Positions 51,044 to 60,755 of a stretch of DNA of 64,000 bases are shown piece after piece. Under the pieces are notes generated by a model. That model was not told the origin of the DNA, made no database searches, and saw only the letters and a program-made list of their open reading frames with translations. A program made the translations under genes and the position numbers. Source of the DNA: Clostridium felsineum DSM 794 (GTDB taxonomy: Bacteria; Bacillota; Clostridia; Clostridiales; Clostridiaceae); contig NZ_CP096980.1 of NCBI RefSeq assembly GCF_002006355.2, forward strand, positions 4,464,001 through 4,528,000, in the 5' to 3' direction. Position 1 is the stretch's first letter, and each line of letters starts with the position of its first letter.

Positions 51044-52129
51044 ATGCAAAAATATTCTAAATTAATGGCAGATTCTATTATAGCAAAAAACATAAACTTA
51101 ACTGATCACTGGGGTTATGAATATGGTTTAACTCTAGATGGTATTGCTAAGGTTTATGAATGGACAAAGGACCAAAAGTACCTAGACTTTATAATAAAAA
51201 CAATGGACACTTTTATAAATGAAGATGGAACAATCAACGGATATAAATTAAATGAATATAACATAGATCACCTTAACAACGGAAAAATTTTAATAACTTT
51301 ATTTAAAGAAACAGGAAAAGAAAAATACAGAAAAGCTTTGAGTAATCTAAGAAAACAAATAGACACTCATCCAAGAACTAAAGAAAACGTTTTTTGGCAT
51401 AAAAACATCTATCCTCACCAAATATGGTTAGATGGATTGTACATGGGTGCTACTTTCTACGCTAAGTATGTAAAACAATTCGGTGATGAAAAAGAGTTTG
51501 ACGATATAGCTCATCAATTCATCGTAACTGAAAAAAATTTAAAGGATGAAAAAACAGGACTCCTTTATCATGCTTATGACGAATCAAAAGCTGAACTTTG
51601 GGCAAACAACGAAACTGGTTTATCACCTCATTTTTGGGGAAGATCTATGGGTTGGTACGTTATGGCTTTAGCTGATACAATCGAAGTATTACCTGAAAAT
51701 CATAAGGATAGAGCTACTTTAATAGAAATATTAAACAATTGCATACAAGCTCTACTTAAGGTTCAAGATCCTGAAAGCAAGGTATGGTATCAAGTTCTAG
51801 ATGAAGCTGATAGAAAAGGTAACTATTTAGAAGCATCTGGTTCTTCCATGATAGTCTATGCACTACTTAAAGGTGTAAAAAATGGTTACTTACCTGGAGA
51901 ACTTAAAAACACTGCAAAAGAAGCCTATGAAGGACTTGTAAATGAATTCGTTTTAGAGACAAAAGATGGACTTATTAACTTAAATAAAATTTGTTATGTA
52001 GCAGGTCTTGGTGGAGAAGATAATAGAGACGGAAGCTTTGCTTACTATATAAGCGAACCAATCGTAAGTAATGAACCAAAAGGCTTAGGACCATTCTTAA
52101 TGGCTTCTTATGAATACGAAACCATTTAA
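51044..52129 (+). CDS. yteR: GH105 unsaturated rhamnogalacturonyl hydrolase
   Basis: A 361-residue (alpha/alpha)6-barrel hydrolase of the YteR/YesR family. WLDGLYMG places the catalytic aspartate at D130, and the blocks W-G-RSMGWY (HFWGRSMGWYVMAL) and YLEASGSSM are conserved in the family. It hydrates and releases the unsaturated uronic acid from the non-reducing end of lyase-generated rhamnogalacturonan oligosaccharides, inside the cell. ATG 51044 is behind AAGGAGTG; upstream frame is ignored. First of three genes with the deacetylase-like protein and the symporter. Confidence 0.9.
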   Translation: MQKYSKLMADSIIAKNINLTDHWGYEYGLTLDGIAKVYEWTKDQKYLDFIIKTMDTFINEDGTINGYKLNEYNIDHLNNGKILITLFKETGKEKYRKALSNLRKQIDTHPRTKENVFWHKNIYPHQIWLDGLYMGATFYAKYVKQFGDEKEFDDIAHQFIVTEKNLKDEKTGLLYHAYDESKAELWANNETGLSPHFWGRSMGWYVMALADTIEVLPENHKDRATLIEILNNCIQALLKVQDPESKVWYQVLDEADRKGNYLEASGSSMIVYALLKGVKNGYLPGELKNTAKEAYEGLVNEFVLETKDGLINLNKICYVAGLGGEDNRDGSFAYYISEPIVSNEPKGLGPFLMASYEYETI

Positions 52130-52152
52130 AAATTATTAAGGAGATTTTTAAA

Positions 52153-52953
52153 ATGAATAAAATTTTTAAATGTTTCCCCGATGGAAAATTCAAAGTTTTA
52201 ACTATGAGCTATGATGATGGAAAGTTATCTGATAGAAAGCTTGTAAGCATTTTTAATAAATATGGAATTAAAGGCACCTTTCATATAAATTCTGGGCTTA
52301 TCGGAGATGAAAATCGTTTAAAGCGCGATGAAATTAAAACCTTATATGCTAAGCATGAAGTTTCAGCTCATACTTTAACACATCCCACAATAACAAGGTG
52401 TCCTATGGAACAAGTAGCAAAAGAGATATTAATGGATAGAGAAAATTTAGAAGAAATTGTAGGTTACCCTGTACGTGGTTTGTCTTACCCAAATGGTTCC
52501 TACAATGATTCAATAAAAAAACTCCTTAAACCACTTGGTATTGAATATTCAAGAATAGTTGGTAACTCTGATTCTTTCGATCTTCCTTCTGACTTTACGG
52601 AATGGAAAGCTACATGCCATCATAACCATAACCTTATGGAACATGCTAAAGAATTTGTTTCACTATACAAAAAACAATATCTATATATGATGTATGTATG
52701 GGGTCATAGCTATGAATTTGAAAAAGATAATAATTGGGACCTTATAGAAGATTTTTGCAGATATGTAGGAAATAAGGAAGATATATGGTATGCAACAAAT
52801 ATTGAAATAGTATATTATATTAATATATTAGATAATTTGAAATTTTCAGCTAAGGGTGATTTAGTCTACAATCCATCAGCAAAATCTGCTTGGATTAGTG
52901 TAAACGATAAAGTTATGGAGATAAAAGGCGGAACGCAAGTAATATTATTTTAA
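52153..52953 (+). CDS. Polysaccharide deacetylase-like protein
   Basis: A 266-residue NodB-homology (CE4-type) protein. MSYDDG has the catalytic and metal aspartates, HTLTH (HxxxH) the metal histidines and GLSYPNGSY the motif-3 region. It lacks a signal peptide, so it works in the cytoplasm, perhaps removing acetyl groups from imported pectic oligosaccharides. It starts at ATG 52153 behind AAGGAG, 23 bp after the GH105 gene, and sits ahead of the symporter. Exact substrate unknown. Confidence 0.85.
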   Translation: MNKIFKCFPDGKFKVLTMSYDDGKLSDRKLVSIFNKYGIKGTFHINSGLIGDENRLKRDEIKTLYAKHEVSAHTLTHPTITRCPMEQVAKEILMDRENLEEIVGYPVRGLSYPNGSYNDSIKKLLKPLGIEYSRIVGNSDSFDLPSDFTEWKATCHHNHNLMEHAKEFVSLYKKQYLYMMYVWGHSYEFEKDNNWDLIEDFCRYVGNKEDIWYATNIEIVYYINILDNLKFSAKGDLVYNPSAKSAWISVNDKVMEIKGGTQVILF

Positions 52954-52991
52954 TTTATAAATGTATTTCTAATGATTAAGGGGTGTACGTT

Positions 52992-54527
52992 ATGGAAAAA
53001 AGAATCAAATTAAGAAATATACTTGGTTACTCAAGTATAAACTTCCTCGGAAGCGGAGCTCAAGGATTAATGTCTGCATGGCTATTATTCTTTTATAGTA
53101 GTGTCTGTGGTATTAACTCAGTAAAAGCAGCCTCAATATTTGCAATTGCAAGACTTATAGATGCTGTTGGTAACCCAGTACTCGGTTTTATAAGCGATGG
53201 TTTTGGTAAGACAAAGCTTGGTAAAAAATTTGGTAGAAGAAAACCTTTTATCGCTGTTGGAATAATTGGAATAGCTATTATCTTTCCTTTATTATGGGTA
53301 TCTGGAAAATCATTTGTGTATTACTTTGCAGTTAACATGATTTATGAAATATCTTACACATTAGTTTTTGTACCTGGAACAACTCTTCCAGCAGAAATGA
53401 CACAAGATGCTGGTGAAAAAGCAAAACTTATTGGTGGAAAACAATATTTTGGTACTATATCAAATACTATCACTGGATTCTTAACTGGTTTCATATTTGG
53501 TACTTTCGGAAAAACATCTACTAAGTCTTTCTGGTATATAGGTCTTAGTTGGGGAATTATAACTACTATTGCTTTATTGTTCTTCATATTTAACGTATAT
53601 GAAAGAGATCAAAAAACAGCTGTATATGAAGACGACGCTGGTTCACTTGTAGAAGTATTTAAAAAACTCGGAATAGATTTAGTTTCTTGTATGAGAAACA
53701 AAGCCTTCAGGCTTCATAGTGTTATGTGGTTCTTAGGTAGTGTTTACAAACAACTTGCACAAGGTGTACTTACCTTCTTTGCAGTATATGTATTAAGTTT
53801 AACAACAGTTGCAGTATCAGCCGTAAATGGTGTATCATCCTTAGTTTCATGTGTTGGATTATTAGGATATATAGTACTTTCATATAAGATCGGTGCTCCA
53901 AAAACCTTTAAACTTGGAGTTGTAGTAATCTTTTTATCACTTTTAGGATATATATACCTTGTATTCACAGGTCATAATTCACTAACTTTAACTTTATTTG
54001 TAATATTCTCAATAATCAACATTGTAGGTAAAACTGCTATTGATTATATACCAACTTACCAAATGGGTTTTATTGCTGATATAGATGAAGCAATAACTCT
54101 AAAAAGAAGAGAAGGTGTATATAACGGTATAAACGGTTTATTTGGAAAGCTTGCAACATCAATAGAATCAATGGTACTTGGTATTGGTTTAGGAGCTTTT
54201 GGTTTCATAAGCACAAGCGCAAAGGCAAAACACATGCCTCACCAACCACATAGTGCAATAATCGGAATATCGGTAGTTACAATTGTATTCCCTCTTGTAC
54301 TTCTTACAATAACTTGGATTGCAGCTTCAAAATTTAAGCTTACAAAAGAAAATCACAAATTATTAATAGATGAAGTAGACAGAATTAAAGCTGGTGGTTC
54401 AATGAGTGAAGCAACTCCTGAAGCTAGAACAGCTGTTGAAGCATTAACTGGTTGGGAATATGAAAAATGTTTTGGAAATAACAATGTCGCATATAAAAAT
54501 TCATCAAATGATCTTAATTTTCAATAA
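52992..54527 (+). CDS. GPH-family sugar:cation symporter
   Basis: A ~511-residue transporter of the glycoside-pentoside-hexuronide family, with about twelve helices. LIDAVGNPVLGFISDGFGKTKLGKKFGRRKPF is the conserved loop with the D and basic residues (key residues D, GxxxDG and RRKPF). The ATG at 52992 lies 8 bases after AAGGGG; the GTG three codons earlier is in that site. Last of the three-gene operon after the GH105 enzyme and deacetylase, so the substrate is probably an unsaturated uronide-bearing disaccharide. Confidence 0.88.
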   Translation: MEKRIKLRNILGYSSINFLGSGAQGLMSAWLLFFYSSVCGINSVKAASIFAIARLIDAVGNPVLGFISDGFGKTKLGKKFGRRKPFIAVGIIGIAIIFPLLWVSGKSFVYYFAVNMIYEISYTLVFVPGTTLPAEMTQDAGEKAKLIGGKQYFGTISNTITGFLTGFIFGTFGKTSTKSFWYIGLSWGIITTIALLFFIFNVYERDQKTAVYEDDAGSLVEVFKKLGIDLVSCMRNKAFRLHSVMWFLGSVYKQLAQGVLTFFAVYVLSLTTVAVSAVNGVSSLVSCVGLLGYIVLSYKIGAPKTFKLGVVVIFLSLLGYIYLVFTGHNSLTLTLFVIFSIINIVGKTAIDYIPTYQMGFIADIDEAITLKRREGVYNGINGLFGKLATSIESMVLGIGLGAFGFISTSAKAKHMPHQPHSAIIGISVVTIVFPLVLLTITWIAASKFKLTKENHKLLIDEVDRIKAGGSMSEATPEARTAVEALTGWEYEKCFGNNNVAYKNSSNDLNFQ

Positions 54528-54832
54528 TAGTAACTATTATGAATCAAATTGACACGTAATTACATATATACCTTTAAGTTGACAAGTTCAATAATAAAAA
54601 ATTTTCTTTTAAAAAGTCGGCTTCACGGATTTAATTAAAATATACCCTATAGAATAGATAATAAAAGCAGTCTACTCTATAGGGTGTTTTCAATATATAA
54701 GCATGATAATTGGAGCTAATGTTTTTTAAGAATCGTTCTTAAGCATTTTAAAAATAATCCTTTATAAAAGCTATGTGAAACTTTACAAAAATCAAGCAAT
54801 ATAGAATTTATAGGTATCAATGTAACTAAAAA
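54528..54832. other. Intergenic region between operons
   Basis: No gene seen. It holds the symporter terminator at 54644-54685 and otherwise AT-rich sequence with no recognisable signal. Confidence 0.5.
54644..54685 (+). terminator. Terminator of the yteR-deacetylase-symporter operon
   Basis: ACCCTATAGAATAGA pairs with TCTACTCTATAGGGT around a 12-base loop, followed by GTTTTCAA. It lies about 115 bp past the symporter stop. Confidence 0.75.
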
Positions 54833-54865
54833 AAGATGACCCCTTATAAATACAGAAATCATCTT
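54833..54865 (-). terminator. Terminator of the biosynthetic operon
   Basis: AAGATGA and TCATCTT pair around a 19-base loop; the minus strand continues TTTTTTTAG. It lies 34 bp past the last gene of the operon, the BtrH-like gene. Confidence 0.75.
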
Positions 54866-54898
54866 CTTAATTATTCTTAGATTTTTTTATACCTAATA

Positions 54899-55876
54899 TC
54901 AATTGAAGTTACACTCAAAAATTTCTTTTGCTATCTCTTCTTCATAATTAGCAATATCATATATCTTAATTGGTGCCTTATTTTTAACCAATGTATAATC
55001 AGATAAAAACACTTCTTTTCCAAATAATACTTTAAGTGCATCCCACTTTTTTCCCATTAAATTAATACTATTACTATATTTCTTTAATAAATTCTTGTTA
55101 CATGAATAATTTTCAGATAAAAAAACAAGTAACTCACTAAACTGTTTTCTTCCTTGTCCAATTCTTTGTATTGTATTATAAATAGGAACTGTAAAATAAT
55201 CTTGATATCCTTTCATCTCATTTTTTGCATTATAATACAATTTTATATCATCTGCAAACTTGCGCATATTATCAAATGAATTTTCTGAATTTCTTTTTCT
55301 TAACAATTCACTCACTGCGCTATTTATTATAGAATTTACATCAGAATATCTCATTTCATCACTCACAATATTAAAGGAAATGTACTTCCTACTTGAACTT
55401 AAATTAAAATCTTCAATTGATAACTTTAATTTTTTCCTTTTAAAGTAAGGATCCATACATATAATATTCGATTCATTATCTACATCTATTGCTATAATGG
55501 TATGCCCACCATGAGATTTTTTATAATGAGGTGTCCAATATAGCCAAAACATATCCATACTGGTCAAAGCAATTGGTATATTATTATTAAGTTTTATTTT
55601 TATATCTTTCAATCCTTTATCCAACTCTTCATATTTATGATTAATCATTTCAATTCCACTATATTTACACAACAAGCTTCGACGTTTTGAATTATTATAT
55701 TTAAGGTATTTTCCTAAATTAAATGTATTTGACGTTTCCAATCTTTCATATTCAAACGCCCATGAATATTCATATATACATTCATATCTTCGTTGAAACC
55801 AATTACAAATTGTAACTATAACATCTTCATAACAATTTCGATTATCCTTATGTAAAGGCTCAATATTTTTTATCAT
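54899..55876 (-). CDS. BtrH-like cysteine acyltransferase/peptidase-fold protein
   Basis: A 325-residue protein resembling the N-terminal domain of butirosin BtrH, a papain-like fold that transfers an acyl group from acyl carrier protein to an amine. NRNCYED puts a candidate nucleophile at C15, and SHGGHTIIAIDVDN has H125 with an aspartate a few residues on, in the C39-like order. There is no signal peptide. It is the last gene of the biosynthetic operon, behind AAGGGA. It would be the natural step for moving the ACP-bound chain to an acceptor. Family call rests on motif and context. Confidence 0.7.
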   Translation of the reverse strand: MIKNIEPLHKDNRNCYEDVIVTICNWFQRRYECIYEYSWAFEYERLETSNTFNLGKYLKYNNSKRRSLLCKYSGIEMINHKYEELDKGLKDIKIKLNNNIPIALTSMDMFWLYWTPHYKKSHGGHTIIAIDVDNESNIICMDPYFKRKKLKLSIEDFNLSSSRKYISFNIVSDEMRYSDVNSIINSAVSELLRKRNSENSFDNMRKFADDIKLYYNAKNEMKGYQDYFTVPIYNTIQRIGQGRKQFSELLVFLSENYSCNKNLLKKYSNSINLMGKKWDALKVLFGKEVFLSDYTLVKNKAPIKIYDIANYEEEIAKEIFECNFN

Positions 55877-55885
55877 ATATTTCCC

Positions 55886-56644
55886 TTATTTAAGAGTTCT
55901 CCCCCCATCAATAATAAAATTTTGACCAGTTATCCAAGAAGCTGCTGGCGAAAGTAAGAACTTCACCATATTACTTACATCTTCTGGTTTTCCTAATTTT
56001 AATGGGTATCTTGAAAATTCTGTTTCCTTACTTTCTTCTGACATTTTATCTAATGTTTCCAAAAACATACCTGATTGGGTGTTAACAGTTCCTGGTGATA
56101 CACAATTAATGCGAATCTTGGGTGATATTTCCAAAGCAACTGCTCTAGTATACCCAATTAACGCTGCTTTTGATGCTGAATAGTTACTTAAACCAACGCT
56201 AGTTGTACTACATCCAGAAATTGAGGATAATAAAACAATACTACTTCCTTCATTAAATCTTTTCTTTCTTATTAGTTTATTTATCAAAGTAACTGGTCCT
56301 AAAAAGTTAACTTTCATACTATAAAGCACTTTATTATAATCACTAAGTTTCGCAGGTATATTCATACATATTCCTACTGTACTTATTAATCCATCTAATT
56401 TATAATCCGATATATCAAAATTTTCAAAACTACTTTGTTCTCCAAAATCAACAAATTTTATAACAATATTTTTCTCATCATACTTTGTTTTAAGTACTTC
56501 AAGTTTTTTTAAATTTCTTCCTGTAGCTATTACTGTAGCCCCTTCTTGTAATAAAGAATTTGCTATATCATAACCAATACCAGATGTGCCTCCTAATAAT
56601 AAGAATTTTTTTCCCTTAAAATAATTTTTCATTTCATTCATCAT
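55886..56644 (-). CDS. Short-chain dehydrogenase/reductase
   Basis: A 252-residue SDR. LLLGGTSGIGYDI binds NAD(P)(H), the active-site Ser is in LLSSISGCSTTS, YSASK holds the Tyr-Lys pair, and GQNFIIDGG ends the fold. It resembles 3-oxoacyl-ACP reductases (FabG), so it may reduce a keto group on an ACP-bound intermediate. The start is set at ATG 56644, overlapping the stop of the ACP gene by four bases, which shows translational coupling; the longer frame has no ribosome site and overlaps the ACP gene. Confidence 0.85.
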   Translation of the reverse strand: MMNEMKNYFKGKKFLLLGGTSGIGYDIANSLLQEGATVIATGRNLKKLEVLKTKYDEKNIVIKFVDFGEQSSFENFDISDYKLDGLISTVGICMNIPAKLSDYNKVLYSMKVNFLGPVTLINKLIRKKRFNEGSSIVLLSSISGCSTTSVGLSNYSASKAALIGYTRAVALEISPKIRINCVSPGTVNTQSGMFLETLDKMSEESKETEFSRYPLKLGKPEDVSNMVKFLLSPAASWITGQNFIIDGGRTLK

Positions 56645-56859
56645 TTTAACTTTACCACAACATCTAGTATTTTTGAAATTGTATTCAATTTTTCCCATTC
56701 AAGATAATCATCTGGTATTTCTATATCAAATTCTTCCTCTAAGGATGCCACTAACATAACTAATTGAATCGATTGAAAATTAATTTCTTCATTTTCATCT
56801 TCAATATAATGTACTTTACATTCATTAAGTATTCTTTTTATTATTTTTATTTTATCCAT
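56641..56859 (-). CDS. Acyl carrier protein, atypical Ser motif
   Basis: A 72-residue acyl carrier protein. The serine that takes phosphopantetheine should be S30 in NFQSIQLVMLV, where the usual DSL is replaced by QSI. The acidic helix after it (ASLEEEFDIEIPDD) and the terminal ISKILDVV helix are typical. It starts behind AAGGAG, 51 bp after KAS III, and is coupled to the SDR gene. The QSI variant suggests a specialised carrier rather than the fatty-acid ACP. Confidence 0.85.
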   Translation of the reverse strand: MDKIKIIKRILNECKVHYIEDENEEINFQSIQLVMLVASLEEEFDIEIPDDYLEWEKLNTISKILDVVVKLK

Positions 56860-56910
56860 TTTTTATCTCCTTAAAAAGTTATTAATTGTTTTCTTTTTCT
56901 ATTTAAGCAT

Positions 56911-57981
56911 TTATTTATAATCATATTCAATAATTGGAAATATGGTTGTATTATTAAAATTAGTAATACATGTACCTAAACTTAAACCAACTCCAAACCC
57001 AGTCATAACTATCCTTTTATCTCTTAAAATTTTTCCTCCAAATGCTTTTGATATTACTTGTGGAATACTACAACAACTGGAATTTCCATATTGTTTTACT
57101 ACCTCCAACGGTGCCTTTGTTTGATCTATTTGTAACTTACTAATAATTCCATTATTAATAATTCCATTTGCTTGATGGAATGCAAAAAAATCAATATCCT
57201 TTATATTTAGTTTTGAAAATTCTAATACTTCATTAACTAAGTCAGGAACATTCTGAAGTGCAAAATTAAATACTTTTAATCCATTCATATATAACTGTTC
57301 ATCTGTACGAATATTACCTTCATCATCTTTTTTTTCAATTCTTGTATATTTAGAAGACATATTTCTAAATCCACCTGCTTTGATTATTATTGAATTTGAC
57401 ATATCCCCCTGACTTTTCAAAATAAAGCTAGAATGTATCAATTCATCAGAATATTCAATAATAGTTGCAGAACCAGCATCACCATGAATAATTGCTAATG
57501 ACTTATCTTTTTTATTAATTACCTTTGAAAGAGTATCTCCAACCAAAAGCAGTATTTTTTTACAAACTCCTGATTCCACTAATGAAAATGCATTTAATAA
57601 TCCATAGATATATCCTGAACACCCATGGTTAATATCATAGCACAAGCACTCTTTACTTAATCCTAACTTACCATGAACTATAGATGCACAATTAGGTATC
57701 CTATAATCTGGTGTTTGTGTTACAAATATAATAGCATCAATTTTGCTTTTATCAATATTCATTTCACCCATTATTTTTTTTGCAGCACAACAGCATAAAT
57801 CAATAGATGTAGTCTTTGTATCTGCGATTCTCCGTTTGTCTAATCCAGTAATCCGTTTTATTTTATCAATATTCTTTTTATTCTCCAATAACTCTATTTC
57901 ATCATCAAGTGCTCTTTCATATATTGGAACTGCCGTGGCTATACTACTAATAGAAACGTGTTTAAAAATACCTTTTGCCAT
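56911..57981 (-). CDS. KAS III-like 3-oxoacyl-ACP synthase
   Basis: A 356-residue thiolase-fold enzyme of the FabH type. The triad is C121 in NHGCSGYIYG, H269 in FHQAN and N300 in YGNSS. It should condense, or transfer, an acyl chain onto a carrier-bound partner. In tetronate biosynthesis a FabH-like enzyme joins glyceryl-ACP to a beta-keto acyl chain; the FkbH-type gene directly upstream makes this a tempting parallel. No fatty-acid synthase gene cluster lies nearby. ATG 57981 follows AGGAGG, 14 bp after the FkbH-like stop. Confidence 0.9.
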   Translation of the reverse strand: MAKGIFKHVSISSIATAVPIYERALDDEIELLENKKNIDKIKRITGLDKRRIADTKTTSIDLCCCAAKKIMGEMNIDKSKIDAIIFVTQTPDYRIPNCASIVHGKLGLSKECLCYDINHGCSGYIYGLLNAFSLVESGVCKKILLLVGDTLSKVINKKDKSLAIIHGDAGSATIIEYSDELIHSSFILKSQGDMSNSIIIKAGGFRNMSSKYTRIEKKDDEGNIRTDEQLYMNGLKVFNFALQNVPDLVNEVLEFSKLNIKDIDFFAFHQANGIINNGIISKLQIDQTKAPLEVVKQYGNSSCCSIPQVISKAFGGKILRDKRIVMTGFGVGLSLGTCITNFNNTTIFPIIEYDYK

Positions 57982-57995
57982 TTTACCTCCTATAA

Positions 57996-59870
57996 TTATA
58001 CATTTAAAAAATCTTTTATTACAATTTCAGAAATATCACATTCATGTTTTTTAAAATTTTCTTTGCTTATTTCATAAATAGCCACCTCATCTTGCGTTCT
58101 TAAATATTCAAAACCCATTTTCAAATACAATTCATCAACATAACTTTTTTCTTTTATATTTTTACATTTACCTATGATTTTTCTTATTCCTTTTTCTTTT
58201 GCTAACTGACATAAATAATTTAAAACTGCATTTTCAATATTTTTATTAAACACTCTACATGACATAACCCATGTATCAATGCTTAAAATATTTTGATCTA
58301 TATTTAAAATTACAACACTTATAATCCCATAATTTTCGTATTTATCTCCTAATGATATTTGAATTCCAAATTGATTGGACGATTTAGTTACTTTCTCAAT
58401 GTCAAAATGTTTTACTCTTGTACACATTAAATTAAATTGATTTGTTTTATTAATTAATTGTACTACTCTATTTAAATCATTATCTTGAAAAGGTTGTATA
58501 ATTAACTTCATATTAGTAGACTTTAAATAGCTAGCATAATCAGAAAAGTTATTTTGTATTTCAATACTTTTTATTCGATTTATATAACTATTTGTTCGAT
58601 TTAAGTCTTCCTTAGTTAAATTATAATAATCAAAATAGCCACTATTGGATAGTATAATTGGATAATTGGATGGATTATTTCCGATTTCTGGTGTTGTAAC
58701 TTGTGGTAACTTTTCCCTTACCAAATTTCTTTCATGTATATTATCATCTATAAAAACAATTGAATCTAATCTAACATTTAATGTATCTGCAATAGCTCTT
58801 ATATTAGATACCTTATCTTTCCAATTTACTTGAAGCATAGCAAAATGCTCTTTATTCAGAATCATTTCCGAACAATTTTCCAATACATCCAAAACATTTT
58901 CTAAATTATTTTTTGAAACTACCGTCAGCACTACTCCTGTCTCATACATTTCTTTTACTAAATATTCTTGAAATACCTTAAATGCTTCCCCTTCACTAGT
59001 GCCATTTCCAATAATAATATTATCAATTTTATCATCACCAAGAATTCCACCCCATAATACTCCATCCAAATCTAAAACTATTACTTTTTTTCTTATGCCT
59101 AAATATGCACAAATTAGTCTTGTAAAATAATCCGAAAAAATATCTGAATTTTCATATGCAAAAGGTATCTTGCTTCTATAATAATCAATGGGTTTTATCC
59201 ATTTCTGTAAACCAACAATACTGGAAATCTTATCTATATTAAGCATTAATGTAGCTTTATCATTTTTAATTATTTCTTCACAAATATTATTGTAACTTTC
59301 AACAAGATCTTCAAAATCATTTTTGTTTAATATATTTATATTTGATGTGCTTTCATAAAATCTTTTATTACTATTGGTCAAAATAATTGTTGTAGAATAT
59401 ATTTTCTTAATTTTTTCAATTAACGAAATCATCTCACTTTTTACATTGCTAATAGTCATATTTGTTGAATAAAACTTTTTTGGTGACATATACATGAACA
59501 AAAAATCCATTTTACCTTTAAATGGATGTATTTCTCCCAATGCTATTGGATATATACTATCAAAAGGTGCAAATTGTATATTTAAAAGTATTCCTCTTCT
59601 AAATGCAGATGCAATTAAATTATATTTCAAATGATTTAAAGTATAATTACCCATTATTCCTATATTAATTTTTCGATATTCGTTACATTTCCCAATTAAA
59701 TAAGAAAGCTTTTCTACTTGTTTCCCTAATTTAACACTTTCCAATAAAGTAAGTTTATATTTAGATAGTTTAATTAAATTTTTAAGTTTATCATAATCAC
59801 TTACATTGGAATCATATAATCTTTTTTTTTCGCTTTCGTCTAGCAAAGGAAGATAATCAAAGTACTCCAT
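57996..59870 (-). CDS. FkbH-like HAD-IIIC enzyme, probable glyceryl-ACP synthase
   Basis: A 624-residue FkbH-type protein. The first ~260 residues match the N-terminal domain found in such enzymes, the HAD core has LDLDGVLWGG (nucleophile D267, acid D269) and VFIDDN, and the C-terminal ~150 residues look GNAT-like (GIISVVIL, VMSCRVFNKNIENAVLNYL). This layout is that of RkD/Tmn16-type enzymes that load D-glycerate from 1,3-bisphosphoglycerate onto an acyl carrier protein. Start at ATG 59870, 9 bases after GGAG; it overlaps the end of the upstream ACP gene. Function inferred from the family. Confidence 0.88.
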   Translation of the reverse strand: MEYFDYLPLLDESEKKRLYDSNVSDYDKLKNLIKLSKYKLTLLESVKLGKQVEKLSYLIGKCNEYRKINIGIMGNYTLNHLKYNLIASAFRRGILLNIQFAPFDSIYPIALGEIHPFKGKMDFLFMYMSPKKFYSTNMTISNVKSEMISLIEKIKKIYSTTIILTNSNKRFYESTSNINILNKNDFEDLVESYNNICEEIIKNDKATLMLNIDKISSIVGLQKWIKPIDYYRSKIPFAYENSDIFSDYFTRLICAYLGIRKKVIVLDLDGVLWGGILGDDKIDNIIIGNGTSEGEAFKVFQEYLVKEMYETGVVLTVVSKNNLENVLDVLENCSEMILNKEHFAMLQVNWKDKVSNIRAIADTLNVRLDSIVFIDDNIHERNLVREKLPQVTTPEIGNNPSNYPIILSNSGYFDYYNLTKEDLNRTNSYINRIKSIEIQNNFSDYASYLKSTNMKLIIQPFQDNDLNRVVQLINKTNQFNLMCTRVKHFDIEKVTKSSNQFGIQISLGDKYENYGIISVVILNIDQNILSIDTWVMSCRVFNKNIENAVLNYLCQLAKEKGIRKIIGKCKNIKEKSYVDELYLKMGFEYLRTQDEVAIYEISKENFKKHECDISEIVIKDFLNV

Positions 59871-60105
59871 ATATATCATCTCCAATAACCAATTTTAAAA
59901 TATTTGCAACTGAATTAATTGATGCTACTTCTTCATCTGATAAATGTTTATTAAATTCATTTTCAATTGCCATAATAATTTGAGCACTAGCTAAACTATC
60001 CCATTGATCTATATCTTCTTTAACTAAGTCTTCTGTTATTTCACCTTCATATTCATCAAAAATGGTATTCAGTATTTCTATAATTTTTTTTTTATAATCG
60101 TTCAA
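59857..60105 (-). CDS. Acyl carrier protein, DSL type
   Basis: A ~82-residue acyl carrier protein with the standard DSL motif, phosphopantetheine serine in QWDSLASAQIIMAIENEF. It probably starts with TTG at 60105, ten bases after AAGGGA; the GTG at 60114 is too close to that site. It overlaps the kinase gene upstream and the FkbH-like gene downstream, so it is likely the carrier that FkbH charges with glycerate. Confidence 0.85.
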   Translation of the reverse strand: MNDYKKKIIEILNTIFDEYEGEITEDLVKEDIDQWDSLASAQIIMAIENEFNKHLSDEEVASINSVANILKLVIGDDIYGVL

Positions 60106-60724
60106 AATTTTCACTTCCCTTAGCTTTTAGTTTTGATTTTGAAGTTTGTATTATATTTAGACAATTTATAACAATATCTTTTTTTGTTTGTTCACCATTA
60201 ACAACAGTAAAATTATAATTTTTAATATTATTGTCATAATACTTAGCTGCTGCTATTATTTCATGTAATTCTTCACCATCACCAGGTTTTCTTAATGATA
60301 TTATTCTTTTATAACAAATATTGGGATTTACTTTCAAATATATATATATATCTGGTTTTTGAAACTTTTCTATAATTTTGTTAAGTATCCTCTTGTCCAC
60401 TTTATAATTTTTCACAATAAAATCTATGGTCTCTATATATCTATCCATAATAACAATATCATTTTTTTGTATTTCCTGAGTTAATTTAGGAAAAGATTTT
60501 TCTTGTAATTCAAACATCAGATATGCAATTACAAGATTATAATGTGTATTTTCAATTTTATTTTTTTTTAAAAAAATAGCAGCTTTTTTTTGTAATTTCG
60601 AAAAAACTACAGTATCGTATAACCTTAATTGACTGCATTTGCATTTTTTTGACATCTGTTCTTGTAAGCTTGCAACTAACGTAGATTTTCCAGAGCCATC
60701 TGTTCCTGCAATACATACTAACAT
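60092..60724 (-). CDS. Thymidylate kinase-like P-loop kinase
   Basis: A 210-residue P-loop kinase of the dTMP kinase fold. GTDGSGKST is at residues 7-15, IVIMDRYIET gives the DR substrate motif, and YIYLKVNPNICYKRI the lid approach. Not the housekeeping kinase by context: it is inside the biosynthetic operon and overlaps the next ACP gene. It could phosphorylate a nucleoside-like or other small hydroxylated intermediate. ATG 60724 is behind AAGAAGGTGA. Substrate unknown. Confidence 0.82.
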   Translation of the reverse strand: MLVCIAGTDGSGKSTLVASLQEQMSKKCKCSQLRLYDTVVFSKLQKKAAIFLKKNKIENTHYNLVIAYLMFELQEKSFPKLTQEIQKNDIVIMDRYIETIDFIVKNYKVDKRILNKIIEKFQKPDIYIYLKVNPNICYKRIISLRKPGDGEELHEIIAAAKYYDNNIKNYNFTVVNGEQTKKDIVINCLNIIQTSKSKLKAKGSENFERL

Positions 60725-60755
60725 TTTATATCACCTTCTTACTTTATAAAGTTAA

